Assembly (NCBI GenBank): GCA_043228905.1
Contig: JBHGNT010000012.1
Location: 21,204,001 to 21,268,000, forward strand
DNA length: 64,000 nt
Source: Azolla caroliniana
Taxonomy: Eukaryota > Polypodiophyta
Direction: 5' to 3'
Part shown: one piece after another, positions 36,375-48,948 of the stretch
Layout of the letters: each line of letters starts with the position of its first letter
Numbering within the stretch: position 1 is the first letter of the stretch
Notes under the pieces: generated by a model
What the model saw: the letters and a program-made list of their open reading frames with translations, nothing else
Databases searched by the model: none
Told to the model about the DNA's origin: nothing
Made by a program: the position numbers and the translations under genes

Positions 36375-39300
36375 TTAGGAGATTTTTCCTATCACTTTTT
36401 CTTTAGAATTTGCAACAAACCTGGAGGGTTCTGTAAGTTCTTGTGTACTCAAAGGCTTTGATTGGAATGTTCGACGATTTTGTAAGAGCTTCAAGATATT
36501 CGCTTCTACTGAGTCTGCTACATATAGCCTAAAATGTTTTCAAGCCGAATTAGGTCTTTGATGTGCAAAAAGAAGAAGATTATTACCTTCGACATTAGTT
36601 TTTTTTACCTTTTAATCACAACTGGTCTCTCTTGGCCCATTCTCCAACATCTACCAACAGCTTGCTCTTCAAGCTGTATACATAGACATAAAGAGTTAGG
36701 TATTTAAATATAGGTTGAACTATATAAAAGACAGGGTTTTTTCACAACTTACAGCTGGGTTAAGACAAGGCTCCAGCTGTTTGCATAAAGATAAAACAGA
36801 AAAACATGTCAGCCATGGAAGTTTACAATGCCATAATGATCTACCGTGATTTCTTCCCAGTTGTAAACTGTAATATTATTTTCTATGGATGCGTTTTTTA
36901 GAATGTGCAAAATGATTATGCTTATCTACTACACGTAGAGTTTGCATAATTCAAATGATTTTGGAAATCCGCATACTCTCTGAGAATTTTCTTGAATCCA
37001 AATGCTCAGTAAGTATGCATCAGCCTGATAGCAGTCAAAGACTTAATGTGAATGCAAGTGATTAACAATCATTTTTTTGATTGAAAATCCTCAATCAGTG
37101 TACCTTCGATGTATGTGTTCAATGGCTTCAAAGGATGCATTAGATGAGATGAATGCACATGCTAAATGGCAATTTATTCGAACATAGATCCTCAATGAGT
37201 ATGCATCGAATGAGTTCATTTAATGACATAAAAGGCCTTATGTCTCTCTAGTGTGAATGAATCTCATACCATGTAAACATGAGATGCTGCAGTGAGAGTT
37301 AAACCTACAGCACCAGTGCGAATAGAAAGCAGAAATACTGTTGTTGGCGGATCCTGGAAGTAGCATTAACGAAAAACATATAATCAGGTGCTGGTAACTG
37401 CAATGTGATGAATTCAGTAGTTGAATAGCTTTGTTTGCATGACAGAGGGAATAAGGTGTTCACCTTTTGAAAGGCTTCAATTGCTTGTGCCCTTTTCTTC
37501 ATGGGCATGTCTCCACTGATGAAGCGGTAAGTTATTCCTTGGTTTTTGAACTCATTCTTCAACCATGCAATTGTCTGCGTGAATTGACTAAATATGAGAA
37601 CCTGCAGATTACAGGTTTTCAAAAACAATCTTAGTAAAGGTGTAAAAGATTCATTAAAAAATGTTATTACATGCTAAAGCACAATATGAATTCAAATGAT
37701 TTCTTTTAGATTCTACATATTGATATTGTAAATTTCAAATATGTTAATGTGGTGTTGTGGTAACTCTTAGGTTCCAAACTCTTGCTCAGCACCAAACTTT
37801 GAATGCGTAGTTTTAAAACGCCCCAGGATAATAAAACAGTAAAAAATCTTGGGACACACATAAATATATAGTTTGATGTTGGGTTTCAGTCTAGAACATG
37901 CATACTATCAGTTTGCCCCTAAATTGACATTGATGATTTGTCCACAATACAAAGAACAATATTTTATTCTAGGAATCATAAAAACAGTACCTATCTTACC
38001 TTTGCTCCTGAACTCTCTTCCCTTACTTTAGCCAAATCTGCCAATAAGGTCTCCAATTTGGAGTTCATATGGACACCTGTCACTAGTCTTTCATCACATC
38101 CATTTCCAGATGAGGCGGAAGGAATTGAGAAATCAGTTTCAAGCAATGGCAATCCTGATGGCTTATCAAATATTTCGAGTTGCTCTGATTGTAGAGAACT
38201 TTTGCAAGTTGGACACGATAGAGTTCCAGCTCCTAAGACTGACATAACACATTCCTGGCAAAACCTGAAATAATCCATATTAGGTTCATGATAGTCAGCA
38301 ACTGTATAGGTTCATTATCAGGGCCTAAGAAAAGTACCATATAGAAACAATGGAAAAACTTCAGTGTTTGACTAATGGTTGCTAGAAATAGCAAAAACTT
38401 CCGATCATCCAGGTAATAAAGAATAAAGACCACAATGTCCAATGAAACTAAAAAAGATACTACAGACACAGAAACTAGTGGCTAAAATCTATCCACGAGA
38501 TAAAACTGTACTCTTGGTTTTCAAGAAAGGAGAAATAAGTTTTGGTAAACGGAGGAGCATAGGCAACTAATCGGAAGAGGAAAATGTAAGAGTTGGCTGA
38601 TGAGGCAATTCAGAAGTACCAGTAGTATTGTCCTTTTGGGTAGCTAATAAAGGCAAATTTGATAAGGAAGATAAAACAAAAAAAATGAAGAACCATATAC
38701 TGACGTCTGTTAAGAGGTCAAAATGTCGTATGAAACAGAACCTTATAAATATAAGAGAATTTTAGTATCATCTTGGAGAGGAAGAGACCAAAATAAATAA
38801 AGGCAGAACTACAAACCAGTGTTTGCATGGAGTTCGGGTAGGGCACTCCATAATTTCAAAACATATTCCACATTCAACCTCTAGTTGTTCCCCTTCCTTT
38901 TCCTCTGTAGGGGATATCTTTCCACTGTCAGGGCTTGAATCAAATGTGGCAGTGTTGTTTTCCCTCTTTACATACTCCATAGCATGAAGCTCAACTTTTG
39001 ATATGAAGCCACCACTACAAAGTCTGATTTTTTAAAATGCCCAAATCAATACCAGAAGAAAACATATTCTAATAGACGATATTCTTTTGATTTATGTTTC
39101 CAGAGAAGTCAATAAAGAACCAGAACGATTAGATGGAATTAACATGTTAATGCCATATATGTAGACACTTGTGTTTACCTGCGTAGAGGTAAGAGTAGCG
39201 ACATGATCTGAAGTATATTTTTGCTCACTATGGTTGGACCCCAAGATCTGAACTGCTCAAACTTGGCAAGGACCTTTTGATAAACTGCATCATAGGCAAC

Positions 39301-42300
39301 TCTTTCCTCTGGAGAGAAGGTAACAATGATATCTTGTTCAGTTTTAGGAGGTAATTTTAAAAGTTCCCTTCCATTAAGCTTTTGCTGTTTTGTGTGCCTT
39401 ATCATCATCTGATGCATCAATTGGTCAGTTTTAAATAATGGTTAGTGCCTACTTATATCCATAAATAAACTAAAAAAACTAAATAACATCTTCCTTCCCA
39501 ACAAGGCATGAAAAGGCAGTAAAAAATGAAAGAACTTTATATTTTACTTTGTTAAGAGTCCATAGGAGAACTGTCTGGTCCTCGTTTTTGCAATGGCGTT
39601 CATATGGTCGTCCAATTCTCCTTCGGAAAACATCTTTGTTATCTAGAGGCTCCAATTTGAGAAATAAAAACTAGCATATATAAACGAAATAAACCAGTTT
39701 AATAATGCAAGTCCAAATTGGAATCACGTTGTAAATAAGAGAAGATGTTTACTTACTTGTCCATAAAGATCATATATACTTGTATTAATTGGAGTTCCAG
39801 TACAACACCATCGTCTCTCTGCTTTCAGCCTTGCACATGCCCTTGAATGCAAAGGTGCAGGGTCCTTCACCTACAAAAAATCAAGCACACCACGATTCAA
39901 TGTACAGTTCACAGATGTTTTCGGTACCTATATTTGGGTTTTTCTTTAATTCACCATATGATCCCATTTCTCATTATTTTTATTAAACATCATTAGTCAA
40001 CCCAGAAAGAAAGAAAAAGGAGATGAATCAACTGTAAAATGGCTCAAATTGCACAGACGTTCAAGAAAAAAGCTATGAATTGCACACATGATAAAGAAAA
40101 CCAAGGGCGTTTGGTAGAATACATAAAATCTCAGATTTAGTTCCAGTGTTTTCCTATTACATATACATCAAAATTACATTTTACCGTATGAGATTCATCG
40201 AGAACAACCCTCCACCAATTCACACTGAGGAGGGGACAAAATTGTTCAGCAAATCCAGATCCGTGCCTAGTTGCCTGTGTTGCTTTGCTAAAATCACTAC
40301 CCAATGTGGCATATGTTGTGATAACCTGAAGAATTGTAGAGTTAGAAACAATTTGCAAAGTACTAAAGATACCAGGCATTTTTTAAGGGTTCTATAGTAA
40401 AAACGAGTGAATATTCAAGAATGGATTAGAATAAGAATCCATACAATGTCAAACTTCGAAAGTTTCTTTGGATCTCGTATCCTGAAAATGAAAAACAGAA
40501 ATTTTGAGAAAATATATAGGCTAAGATTAATGAACTCAAAATGGAGAACTACTGCATGTGAAACTTGCAAGTATGCAAATACAAGGCATTCCATTTGGCA
40601 ATTACATTTATATTCTTGATTAATTATTTTTATCTTGGGTTAATTTTGTGTATGCAATTATCTCGAGGCTGTGCATTAGTAATCAACTTACCTTCCACCA
40701 TATCAAAGTATTGTTGTATGAGGTTGTAAAGACTTTCACACATTATTTCAAACTCCCTCTCATTCACATAAGGATTTAATAACTACCGTTACATTTCTAC
40801 TATCTTTTTGCATTAGCCACAAACGCACTGTGTTCTCCAACAATTGACTAAAACAAGCAAGATGTTTACACACATGATTCACATAAGGATTTAATAACTA
40901 CCGTTACATTCCTACTATCTTTTTGCATTAGACACAAACGCACTGTGTTCTCCAGCAATTGACTAAAACAAGCAAGATGTTTACATACATGAATAAACGA
41001 AGACATCTATTCTTGCCTTTTGGAGCCATGGTACATGTAGATGCTTAAGTTTGCAGCCAGCTTGCTCTTCACCTCGTTAGCCCATTGCCCAACAATAGAC
41101 ACAGGACAAACAACTGCAGTAAACATCACAATATGAGGAATGAAATAATAAGCAGCCACTTTTTTAAAGTATTCTATTCCTCACCCATGGAAAATATTCA
41201 CTCAACGGGAAATCATATATTGTATTCAACAAGAATTCATCCAAGCACAAGGATTAAAAGCTTACTCAGAGTCCCCTGAGAAAAGCTTGGGGCAGTTGCT
41301 TTATCAATGGGACATGGATTAGATAAAATCAAAGCCAATATCTGCAAAGAATGTCAAAATTTTCCTATTAGAACTTGGAAATAATTCAAAATGTGCAAGA
41401 AATATGCTTGCCACTAAACGCATAAACTCTGTAATTCAATTGTCCTTTGAAAATAGTATCAGAAGAAGCCTTTGTACGAAGATTTAGTAACAATGTTATG
41501 AATTTATTACAATATAGTCTCAATAGCCACATTCACTTCCATGTTTTAATGAATTCCGAAGCACAATTTTTCTACAGTAACTAACTTCTCAAAAACAAAC
41601 TTGAAACTTCATCGGTATTAAGGATTTTAAGAGTATTAACAAAAATGACCCTCGTGTTTTATAAATAGCCGGGTTAAGGTTGGAGGGAAATAATTTCTCT
41701 CAGGGATTTATGTGCCACAATAAATCAAAGTTCTCCCATTTTAGATGAAAAGTTAAACAATCATTGTTCCCTAGTTATATGGTATATTAGTAGAAATTTA
41801 TATGTTTTTTCTTTCCTAATGATACTAAATCTTGTGACGTGATGGTGCAAATGTTTACCTCGATTGTCTTTCCAAGTCCCATTTCCTCGCATAGGAATCC
41901 TCCACAAGAAACACCTTTCCTAAACTCCATGAGGTGTCCAAAGGATGCAGAGTATAAAAGAGGTTCCGATGATGTAGAAGTTGAGGGAAGTTTGTGGTAA
42001 TTGATGCTGAGAAGACCACCTTCTCTCTTTTCTGCATCAAGCATAAACTGTAATGATTGCAACTGATAAGATCGTAGAGGGACAGTAAGACCAACAGGAT
42101 GTGGTGCCTCATCATATCCTTCACTCTCTAGGTCACTGAGCAACCCAGAGAATGTGGTCCAATCATCAGTCCTTTCTGACCAATTCCTTATCTCGTCAAC
42201 TTCATTCAAATAGTCATGTAATTCAAAATCTTGCGGAAAGAGTTCCTGGAGAAGCTCCTTCAAGACAAGCACTTCATCGTCTCTCTGTCTTTTCAAGAAC

Positions 42301-45300
42301 ACCTTTATATCAACGGTTCCCTGTAGATCGAACTCTAGCTCCGGTGAAGGTGTAATTATCACTTGGAGTTGTCCTTGTGCTTCATTGAAGCTGAAATGTC
42401 AATAGTGCGTACATTAGATAGTTCTATTGCATCTTGACAAAAGAATGAACACTTCTTCTCTGATGCTATTTAAATTACCATTGTTCATACAAAATTTTGG
42501 ATTCTACATAAAATATCCATAGAAACATATGAAAACCAGTCATTTCCTTTAAGACTATGATCATTATCTGTAAGACACCTTCCAGATATGGATCATCAGA
42601 AAAAACAACGAAAGAATCTTTTCATCTAATAATAATAGCATTATTTTTCTCCATATGTACGGATCAATGCTCCTTTTCTATGTGAGAACCTCAAGAACAG
42701 TGTTAATTTATTTTGTATTTTGCAGGAAGATTCAATTTTGTCGTCTATACTGTTTCTACTACCCTTACATTAGCTCATCAATCAAAGCTTTGTAACTGTG
42801 GGTCAAATTCTTTTGCTGATATGATCCATCAGGACAGCTGCCATCTTCAGTTAACTCCACCCAATTTGGCTGTAGTAGTAGTGCATTTCCATCACCCACT
42901 GCATTGGGTTGTCACATAAGATTAGCTTCAATTTTATTTATTTATTTACTTTAAGCCAGTATAATTTTCTCCAGTTATGTGATGTCAAGCAGAATAGTTC
43001 CTTCTTAGACTAATGTTTCAAAATGCAAATCTCTAAACACGGTAAACTTCTTCCAGATAAAATCTCGTGCAGGTTCATATTATACCCAAACCTTCTATAT
43101 ATGATGTCCGTCCAGAACCTAGTTTTAAACTCACTTGTTTGTAAAGAAAATCTAAAAATTAAACCTTACATTAGCCTACTATTCAATTCATAAAAAACCC
43201 TTCTTTAAAAATGTAAAAACAGAGTGATTTGCAACTATTTTCTGTTTAATTCACATGATAGAGTTACGTATTCAAAGGTGACCCACTCCCCATGGATCAT
43301 AAAAAATAACACAGAAACTTATTTTGCTTTCTGGAACTTCTATTGAAATTCTTTTGAGAGGTCTTTATTTCCTTCCATAATCAGAAGACAGGAAGTAAAT
43401 ATAGAGAGGCTAAAACTTACAATGATAAGCAAATAATTCAAGAGAAAGCCTATTGCCCGGCTTGAAGATCTCCCTCAGAGTGGAATTCCCATGTTGCAAA
43501 ATTACCGGGATGTGCACTGTGCCAAACTCAAAAAACCTGTGGAAACAAGAAAAGCTGAGATATTACAAACTCATTTAGTTAACTGTTAACTTAGACGTTT
43601 GACTTTAGAAAACAATATTCGTTCAGATTGGATAATCTAAATTAGTTTCTTTTATATCTTGCAAGAATCTAGCTTGAAAATTTTGATGTTCTAGTGTTCA
43701 GACCCTGAGTTGTTCTAGACTTCAAGAGTTGCAAATAATCACTGCTTTCTTCCTGAGACTGTTCAATTCTTTGGTATAGAGGTAATTTGAGCTGTCAAAC
43801 CAGTTATGTGAGCTCCTATCAGTATTAAATTACCTATTTATTCTGAAAATCTCATCCTTAGAGGTTTTGAATCTGTAGAGCAAAACAGTAATTAAATTTA
43901 AAATAGGTGGAAACATACATTGCTTATGTATGTAAAATTATGATTATAAATCTGCTGAAAATTTCACTAAAATATCTACATTGTATAATCCTTGAGTTCT
44001 GAATTACGCAGGGCCATAATTATTTAATTAAAAAAGATGGAAAAGCATACTGATGATGATTCTTACAACGCTCAGTTATGATAGTTTCAAACATTTCTTT
44101 TCATGAAACCCTGCAACTCATTTGAAACATTGAAATCACAAAACTCAAGACTCCTGAGGGATGTTATTAATACATTAGATGTGATGGATCGAAACATTAA
44201 ATTTAAAATCTCAGCAGAGCTAAATAGATGGATAATTGATCAACGTAATGACTAACAACCATGTGAAGAGTGGACATTTTAAGTGATTATCGTCTGTGTT
44301 TTAGAGAATCATTAAAGTGTGCATGATATGATTAAAGTATGACGTACTAGTGATATCGATGAGTATCTCAGAGTAAAGAAGCTAACCATCTTATAAATGA
44401 TCACCTGTAGGCTAATAGTTACTTTTCTTTGCTTTGAAAAGAGTATTGGAAATTACGTTCTTGTTTTTTATTTCGCTTGAATCCATGTGAGTGAGGCTCA
44501 TTTAGGCTAAATTTGGTCTGTATACACTTCAATCATGTAAGTGCAGTTCCTTAGTGTAAAGGAGGCCATCCGAATTCATGTAAGAAACTTTTGTCTAACT
44601 TTGGTCTGCATACACTTCAATCAATTTAAGTACACTCGTTTGCGCATCAAAGGATTCTTATGAAAGGATCATTTGGCTTGTTATAATAATATTGTGCGCA
44701 GGATGCATGATTCTCTCCACGTAAGTGAACATATTATGTTCATTTCAAATTAGTCATCCTAATTACATATACACACTAAGCATCCAAGGAACAACAGCGT
44801 TATCTTGAAATTAACATGAAGGAAATAACAAATTAGCTTGTAATTAGCATGACAATTAGAAGCTACAAAACTTAAGGATCAAAATTAATTTGAAAGGAGC
44901 AACATTAGGATTTACATATGATGAAAGCATGGTGAAATGAAAAAGGGACGAACAAACCTAACAAACTAAAAAAACTGACATATTGGAGATGGAAAATATC
45001 AAAACATGACAGGTTTGCAAAGAGACGGCAAAAACTAAAACGAACTACAGTGACATAGAAAAGAACGAGAGAACATAAAATGCAACTCAAAAAACTCAAT
45101 CTATAAAGACACAAAGAGAGGACAGAATTCCCAAAGATTTTACTAAGAAACAAGGATTAAAATCAATTGATATACAGAAAGTCACGATTTTGTGAAGATA
45201 ATTACATGATTTGGACCATCAAAACTAATCATGACGCAAAATAAATAAACCAACCAACTACCAAACTGAGAGGTGACACATTTAACAAACTGTAACAAAC

Positions 45301-46591
45301 ATATCGCAATGAATTAGCTGGCTAAAAAAGCAAGGAATTAAACAGAAAAATGGCAGATTGGAGGAGCTTACTGTGGATCAAGAGAAGGATCGGAGTGAGC
45401 TCTAGGAGGAGCAACAAGAGATCCAGCCGGGCAAGCAGCATAGCAATCAGAAGAATCCGCACCATCAGCAGTTCCTACGGTAACATCTTCACAGAGAGGG
45501 ATCTTGCATAATTCAGAAGACTCGTAGAAACTGTTGATATGATCATCATTAATTGGTTCCCGTTGTTGTTGATGATGATGATGATGGAAAGGTAGGTCAG
45601 GAAGAAGCAAGATCCCGTGGTGAGTATGGAAGTCAGGGTCTCCATTATGATCAGTGAAATTAGCGTTTCCATTTAAAATCTGATCATTGAAATTAGGGTT
45701 TCCATTAATATGATCGGTGATATTAGGTTCTCCATTATGATCCGAGAAGCTAGGGATTCCATTATAATCACTGAAGTTAAGGTTTCCATCGTGAGGAAAA
45801 TTAGGGCTTCCATCATGTTCATCAAAGCTAGAGTTGTCATTAGGTTTAATAAATTTAAGGTTTCCACATTGAGGGAAGGTAGGGTTGTCATCATGTTCCG
45901 TGAAGCTAGAGTTCCCATTCTGAGGAAAGCTAGGGTTCCCTTCATGCTCAGTGAATTCCGGGCTACAATCGTCAGGAAATATGAGGCTTTCATCATGTTG
46001 AGTGAAGCTAGGGCTTCCATTGTGAGGGAAGTTGGTATTTTCATGGTGGCCGGGGTTGAAGCTACAATTTGCAAGGTGGAGAAAGTTAGGGTTTCCACCC
46101 GCGCTAGGGGTACTGCTTCCGCTAGACAGGTTCTGATCGCTGTGTTGATAGCTGAAATCGAACCCTGGTACACCAGAATCATCTCTGAATGAGTAAAGAT
46201 CGTCGCTGAAAAGATTAAGGTTTCCATGAATTATGTCTTCTTCAAACGAATTATTGGTGCACACCTTCGTCTTCTTTCCAAAGAAGCCGAAAATATGATC
46301 TTCTTGTGCTTGATCATGTTCTTGATCTTGATCTTGATCTTGATCCGGGCTATATCTAATATGGCTCTGGTGAATGTGTCTTATATGGCTATGGTGCATG
46401 CTTTCGTCTTCGTCTTCTTCTTCTTCTTCGATGTGCAGGACGTGGAATGGCGATGGCGGAGCTTTGAAGCTAGAGGTTTGGTTCATCATCATCATCTGAT
46501 GAAGATGGTGATCACCTTCTTCGTCTTCTTCTTCTTGCAAAGAACTGAGCTTTCTCTTGCTGGGTTTCGAATGAGTACTTTGAAGCAACAT
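36375..46591 (-). CDS. SNF2-family helicase with embedded RING finger (RAD5/HLTF class), 18 exons
   Basis: A nuclear DNA-dependent ATPase and probable E3 ligase. Exons from the start: 45372-46591, 43421-43536, 42769-42898, 41859-42390, 41266-41341, 41017-41113, 40445-40481, 40185-40325, 39757-39870, 39548-39670, 39179-39408, 38817-39023, 38000-38264, 37464-37601, 37270-37353, 36753-36776, 36609-36673, 36375-36528. They join in phase to 1250 aa. Residues 1-407 are low-complexity with an NLS-like KPSKRK and a repeat tract. Walker A is EEMGLGKT with K663, the DEAH-type box is DESH (779-782), and VCPVSIVGQW and VITTYATL follow family order. A C3HC4 RING lies at 990-1028 (C990, C993, C1005, H1007, C1010, C1013, C1025, C1028), between the two RecA lobes as in RAD5. 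The helicase C lobe has LIFSQFT, TGAVGLTL and GRCWRMGQ. In motif VI a Trp replaces the usual His, while the arginines remain. Exon 6 to 7 uses a GC donor. The exact orthologue is not recognised. Confidence 0.9.
40482..41016 (-). other. GC-AG intron of the SNF2-RING gene with an internal tandem duplication
   Basis: The donor reads AAAAG then GCAAGA, and the acceptor TTTTCAG then GATACG. Joining gives HGSKR then IRDPKKL with the phase kept; reading through instead meets a TAG within four codons. The intron contains two tandem copies of a 115-base unit (40762-40876 and 40877-40991) just inside the donor. Confidence 0.8.
40762..40991. repeat. Tandem duplication, 115-base unit, two copies
   Basis: Both copies begin ATTCACATAAGGATTTAATA and end near TACATGA, with only a few differences (for example CATTTCTAC and CATTCCTAC; TTAGCCACA and TTAGACACA). 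A recent local duplication inside the intron. Confidence 0.92.
45614..46096 (-). repeat. Coding minisatellite in exon 1 of the SNF2-RING gene
   Basis: Residues 166-326 consist of about a dozen degenerate 11-13 residue units around NPSF-TEH-DG (for example GNPSFPQNGNSSFTEHDD). On the plus strand the DNA period shows as repeated GAAGCTAGGGTTTCCAT-like words. Units keep the frame although they vary, so they are probably translated. Low-complexity tracts DQDQDQDQ (46326-46346), EEEEEDEDE and HHHHHQQQ flank it. Confidence 0.85.
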
Positions 46592-47160
46592 TTTTGAAGT
46601 GATTACAGATTCAACTTGAAAGAACGGAAATTCGTTCTCCAATCCGGCGGAAAAGCAGGAGAAAATCCTAATCCTATCTCTGCATAGAAGAAGAAACCAC
46701 AGCTCTCAACCATAACCCTAACCCTAACCCTAACTCTGCAACATTGAGTAAAGAAAGAAAGAAAAGAAGAATCTGAGAATGACGAGTCTTTCTTTCTTTA
46801 CTGCAGAGAGCAGGTATTAACAAAACCCCACTAACCATGTCTCAAGAGCCAAGGAGAAGGGAATCTTAACAATAATGCTAAACCTAAAAACAGAAAAAGA
46901 AGAAAGCAGGGGGTGACGAGCCTTCCGCTTCCCCGTCAATTAACAAACCCTGGTCACCATAGCTCCAGAGAGCAGAGAAGCAAAAGGAGATGAAGGCGAG
47001 TCTTTCCTTTCGTTCTTTTCTTTCTTACTTTCCTGCAGAGAAGGGAATGTTTAGCAAAACCTAGAGTTCGCCATAGCTCCTCCGAGTGGAAGAGAAGGAA
47101 AGGAGGCGATGACGTATCTTTTCCTTCCTTCCTTCCTGGAGAGAAAGAAAATCAACGTGG
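46592..47160. repeat. Imperfect tandem repeat in the 5' region of the SNF2-RING gene
   Basis: About four units of 100-140 bases share GACGAGTCTTTC, CTGCAGAGA, TTAACAAAACC and CACCATAGCTCC-like words. It includes CCCTAA repeats at 46716-46733. It covers the presumed leader and promoter of the gene. Confidence 0.65.
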
Positions 47161-47183
47161 AATAGGAGTAACCATAGCCCGAA

Positions 47184-47213
47184 CCCTAACCCTAACCCTA
47201 ACCCTAACCCTAA
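47184..47213. repeat. Interstitial telomere-like repeat (CCCTAA)5
   Basis: Five hexamers CCCTAA (TTAGGG on the other strand) in a row. Three more are at 46716-46733. This is the six-base form, not the seven-base TTTAGGG usual in plants. Confidence 0.9.
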
Positions 47214-47249
47214 GATAAACCCTAAAGGGAGGGGCTGGATTTCTTGAAA

Positions 47250-47335
47250 GAAGAAGAAGAAGAAGAAGAAAAGGTGGCAAGAAAAGACGAAGGAAAAAAT
47301 TAACGTAAGAAGAAGAAGAAGAAGAAGAAGACGTT
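47250..47335. repeat. (GAA)n microsatellites
   Basis: Two runs of GAA repeats at 47249-47271 and 47306-47331. Confidence 0.85.
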
Positions 47336-47454
47336 ATACGATCAAAATCTTTGGTCCCCGTGTTATATGTCCACTGGCCCCGCCACGTGGCGTCATCCCA
47401 TTGGCCTATCCGCACGTGCGGCGCCCGTATCCGTATACCAGCCACCAATAGCAT

Positions 47455-48060
47455 ACACATGCAAATACATACATACATACATACATACATACATACATAC
47501 ATACCCATACATACATACATACATACATACACACATAGATGCATACATACATACATACATACACACATAGATGCATACATAGATGCATACATATATGCAT
47601 AGATGCATGCATGTACATGCATGCACGGAGACATATGATCCATAACATGCGTACATACATACATTCATACATCCCCATTGCGTCCTACATATAATCCATA
47701 CACACAATATGCATACATACAAACCTATGATGCATATACATACACACATACATACATGATACACCCCCCATTGCATTATGCATACATACATGCATACTAC
47801 GTGGTATGATCTGTACACAATGCACAATACATATACATACATACGTGCATGCAAACATATGATCCATACATATTCATTCACATACATATATACACATGCA
47901 TACATATGATCCATACACATACATATCCATATATTAACATATATATATATGCATACATATGATCCGTACACATACACAACATGTCAACATATATACACAT
48001 GCATACATATGATCCATACACATACATAATGTACATACATACAATAATGTCCCATCCCCA
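47455..48060. repeat. Long CATA microsatellite and derived minisatellite
   Basis: An almost pure (CATA)n tract at 47466-47545 grades into a longer-period repeat whose units contain CATACATATGATCCATACACA. Copies are near 47630, 47690, 47860, 47900, 47950 and 48010. The open frames here are rich in Tyr, Met and Cys or in Ile, His and Thr and are not genes. Confidence 0.9.
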
Positions 48061-48220
48061 TTGCGCACATACAATAATACCATGTTGCAATTTCCCAATC
48101 ACTTTTAACTTTCGTCTTACCTTATGCAATTATACTGGACTTGCATGTCTCTTATGTTTCCATCCTAACTATGGGATCTCTAGATTAATCATTTCTAGTC
48201 CCAATAACAATTGGTGCCAA

Positions 48221-48420
48221 GACCTAAATGGTGCTTAGCGCCACCAGTATGGTTGTTCCCACCACCAATCACATAACTTGGTTAAGGAGTGGTGGAGTGT
48301 TGAGGGATGGGACCTAAGGAAGAATGCACCAGATCAATGGTAGCTTGATGGTAGGTCAATTTTTTGTAATGTTGTTCATAACTAATGAAAGGATATTTTT
48401 CCGGAAAAAAAAAAAAAAAA
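48221..48420 (+). mobile_element. Short poly(A)-tailed retroposon (SINE or truncated LINE end)
   Basis: A 200-base insert ends in A16 (48405-48420) and is flanked by the perfect 13-base target-site duplication CAATTGGTGCCAA (48208-48220 and 48421-48433). The 3' part (TTTTGTAATGTTG then CTAATGAAAGG and the tail) looks like plant LINE 3' ends. No Pol III box was convincing in its 5' part, so a 5'-truncated LINE tail or a LINE-derived SINE are both possible. Confidence 0.85.
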
Positions 48421-48680
48421 CAATTGGTGCCAATCAAACATTTTTTTGGGGGGCTGACAACTTAGATTTTATGAAGATCATCCTTTATTTCTTTTTTCTT
48501 CATAAAAGGATATTTAAGTGGACTAGATTCCATAGAATAAGAAACTAATGATGCAGAGCAGCTTTAGCTTTAGAATCTCCAGTAAGACAATCACATTACC
48601 CTTTTAAAGTATGGATCATGTCCAGCCCAATAGTGTGAAATGATGTTCGACGAATGCGCGGAAGTATGTGTGTGAGGACC

Positions 48681-48948
48681 TGTTGATCTATGCACAACAA
48701 ATAACACAAATATGTAGTAATAATAATAAGCAGAAGATAGACACAACTCGAGCTTGAATGGAGGTTCTCTGTTATTCTGTAACTCTCTCTCTACAAGACT
48801 CAAGATGGAAGACGTTAATATTTCTTTCTTTCTTTCTCTCTCACACAGTTACAACGTTAGGTTATAGCTTATATACTCAAGCCCTAAATATCAGACATGT
48901 TCACACTTATAGATACAAAGTGGACGGAGTCGACCTTTTATGCCAACA
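48681..48948 (-). repeat. 3' LTR of a copia element
   Basis: A 268-base LTR bounded by TGTTG at 48681 and CAACA at 48948, read on the minus strand. A TATATAAG box lies inside. The polypurine tract AGGGGAGTT (48949-48958, minus) abuts it on the coding side, which fixes the LTR edge. Confidence 0.82.

Noticed and set aside
42713-42919. Plus-strand frame over 42713-42919
   Set aside because: Antisense of the helicase exon at 42769-42898, which has matching phase and splice sites.
45673-46597. Antisense and shifted frames of 120-185 codons over SNF2 exon 1
   Set aside because: Shadows of the coding minisatellite; the exon 1 frame joins in phase with the rest of the helicase.
46716-47213. A true chromosome end or fused telomere
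   Set aside because: Only eight hexamers in total with genes and repeats on both sides; too short for a telomere or a recent fusion.
47152-48129. Overlapping frames rich in Met, Tyr and Cys or in His, Ile and Thr, up to 194 codons
   Set aside because: Pure consequence of the CATA microsatellite; no domain and no codon bias.
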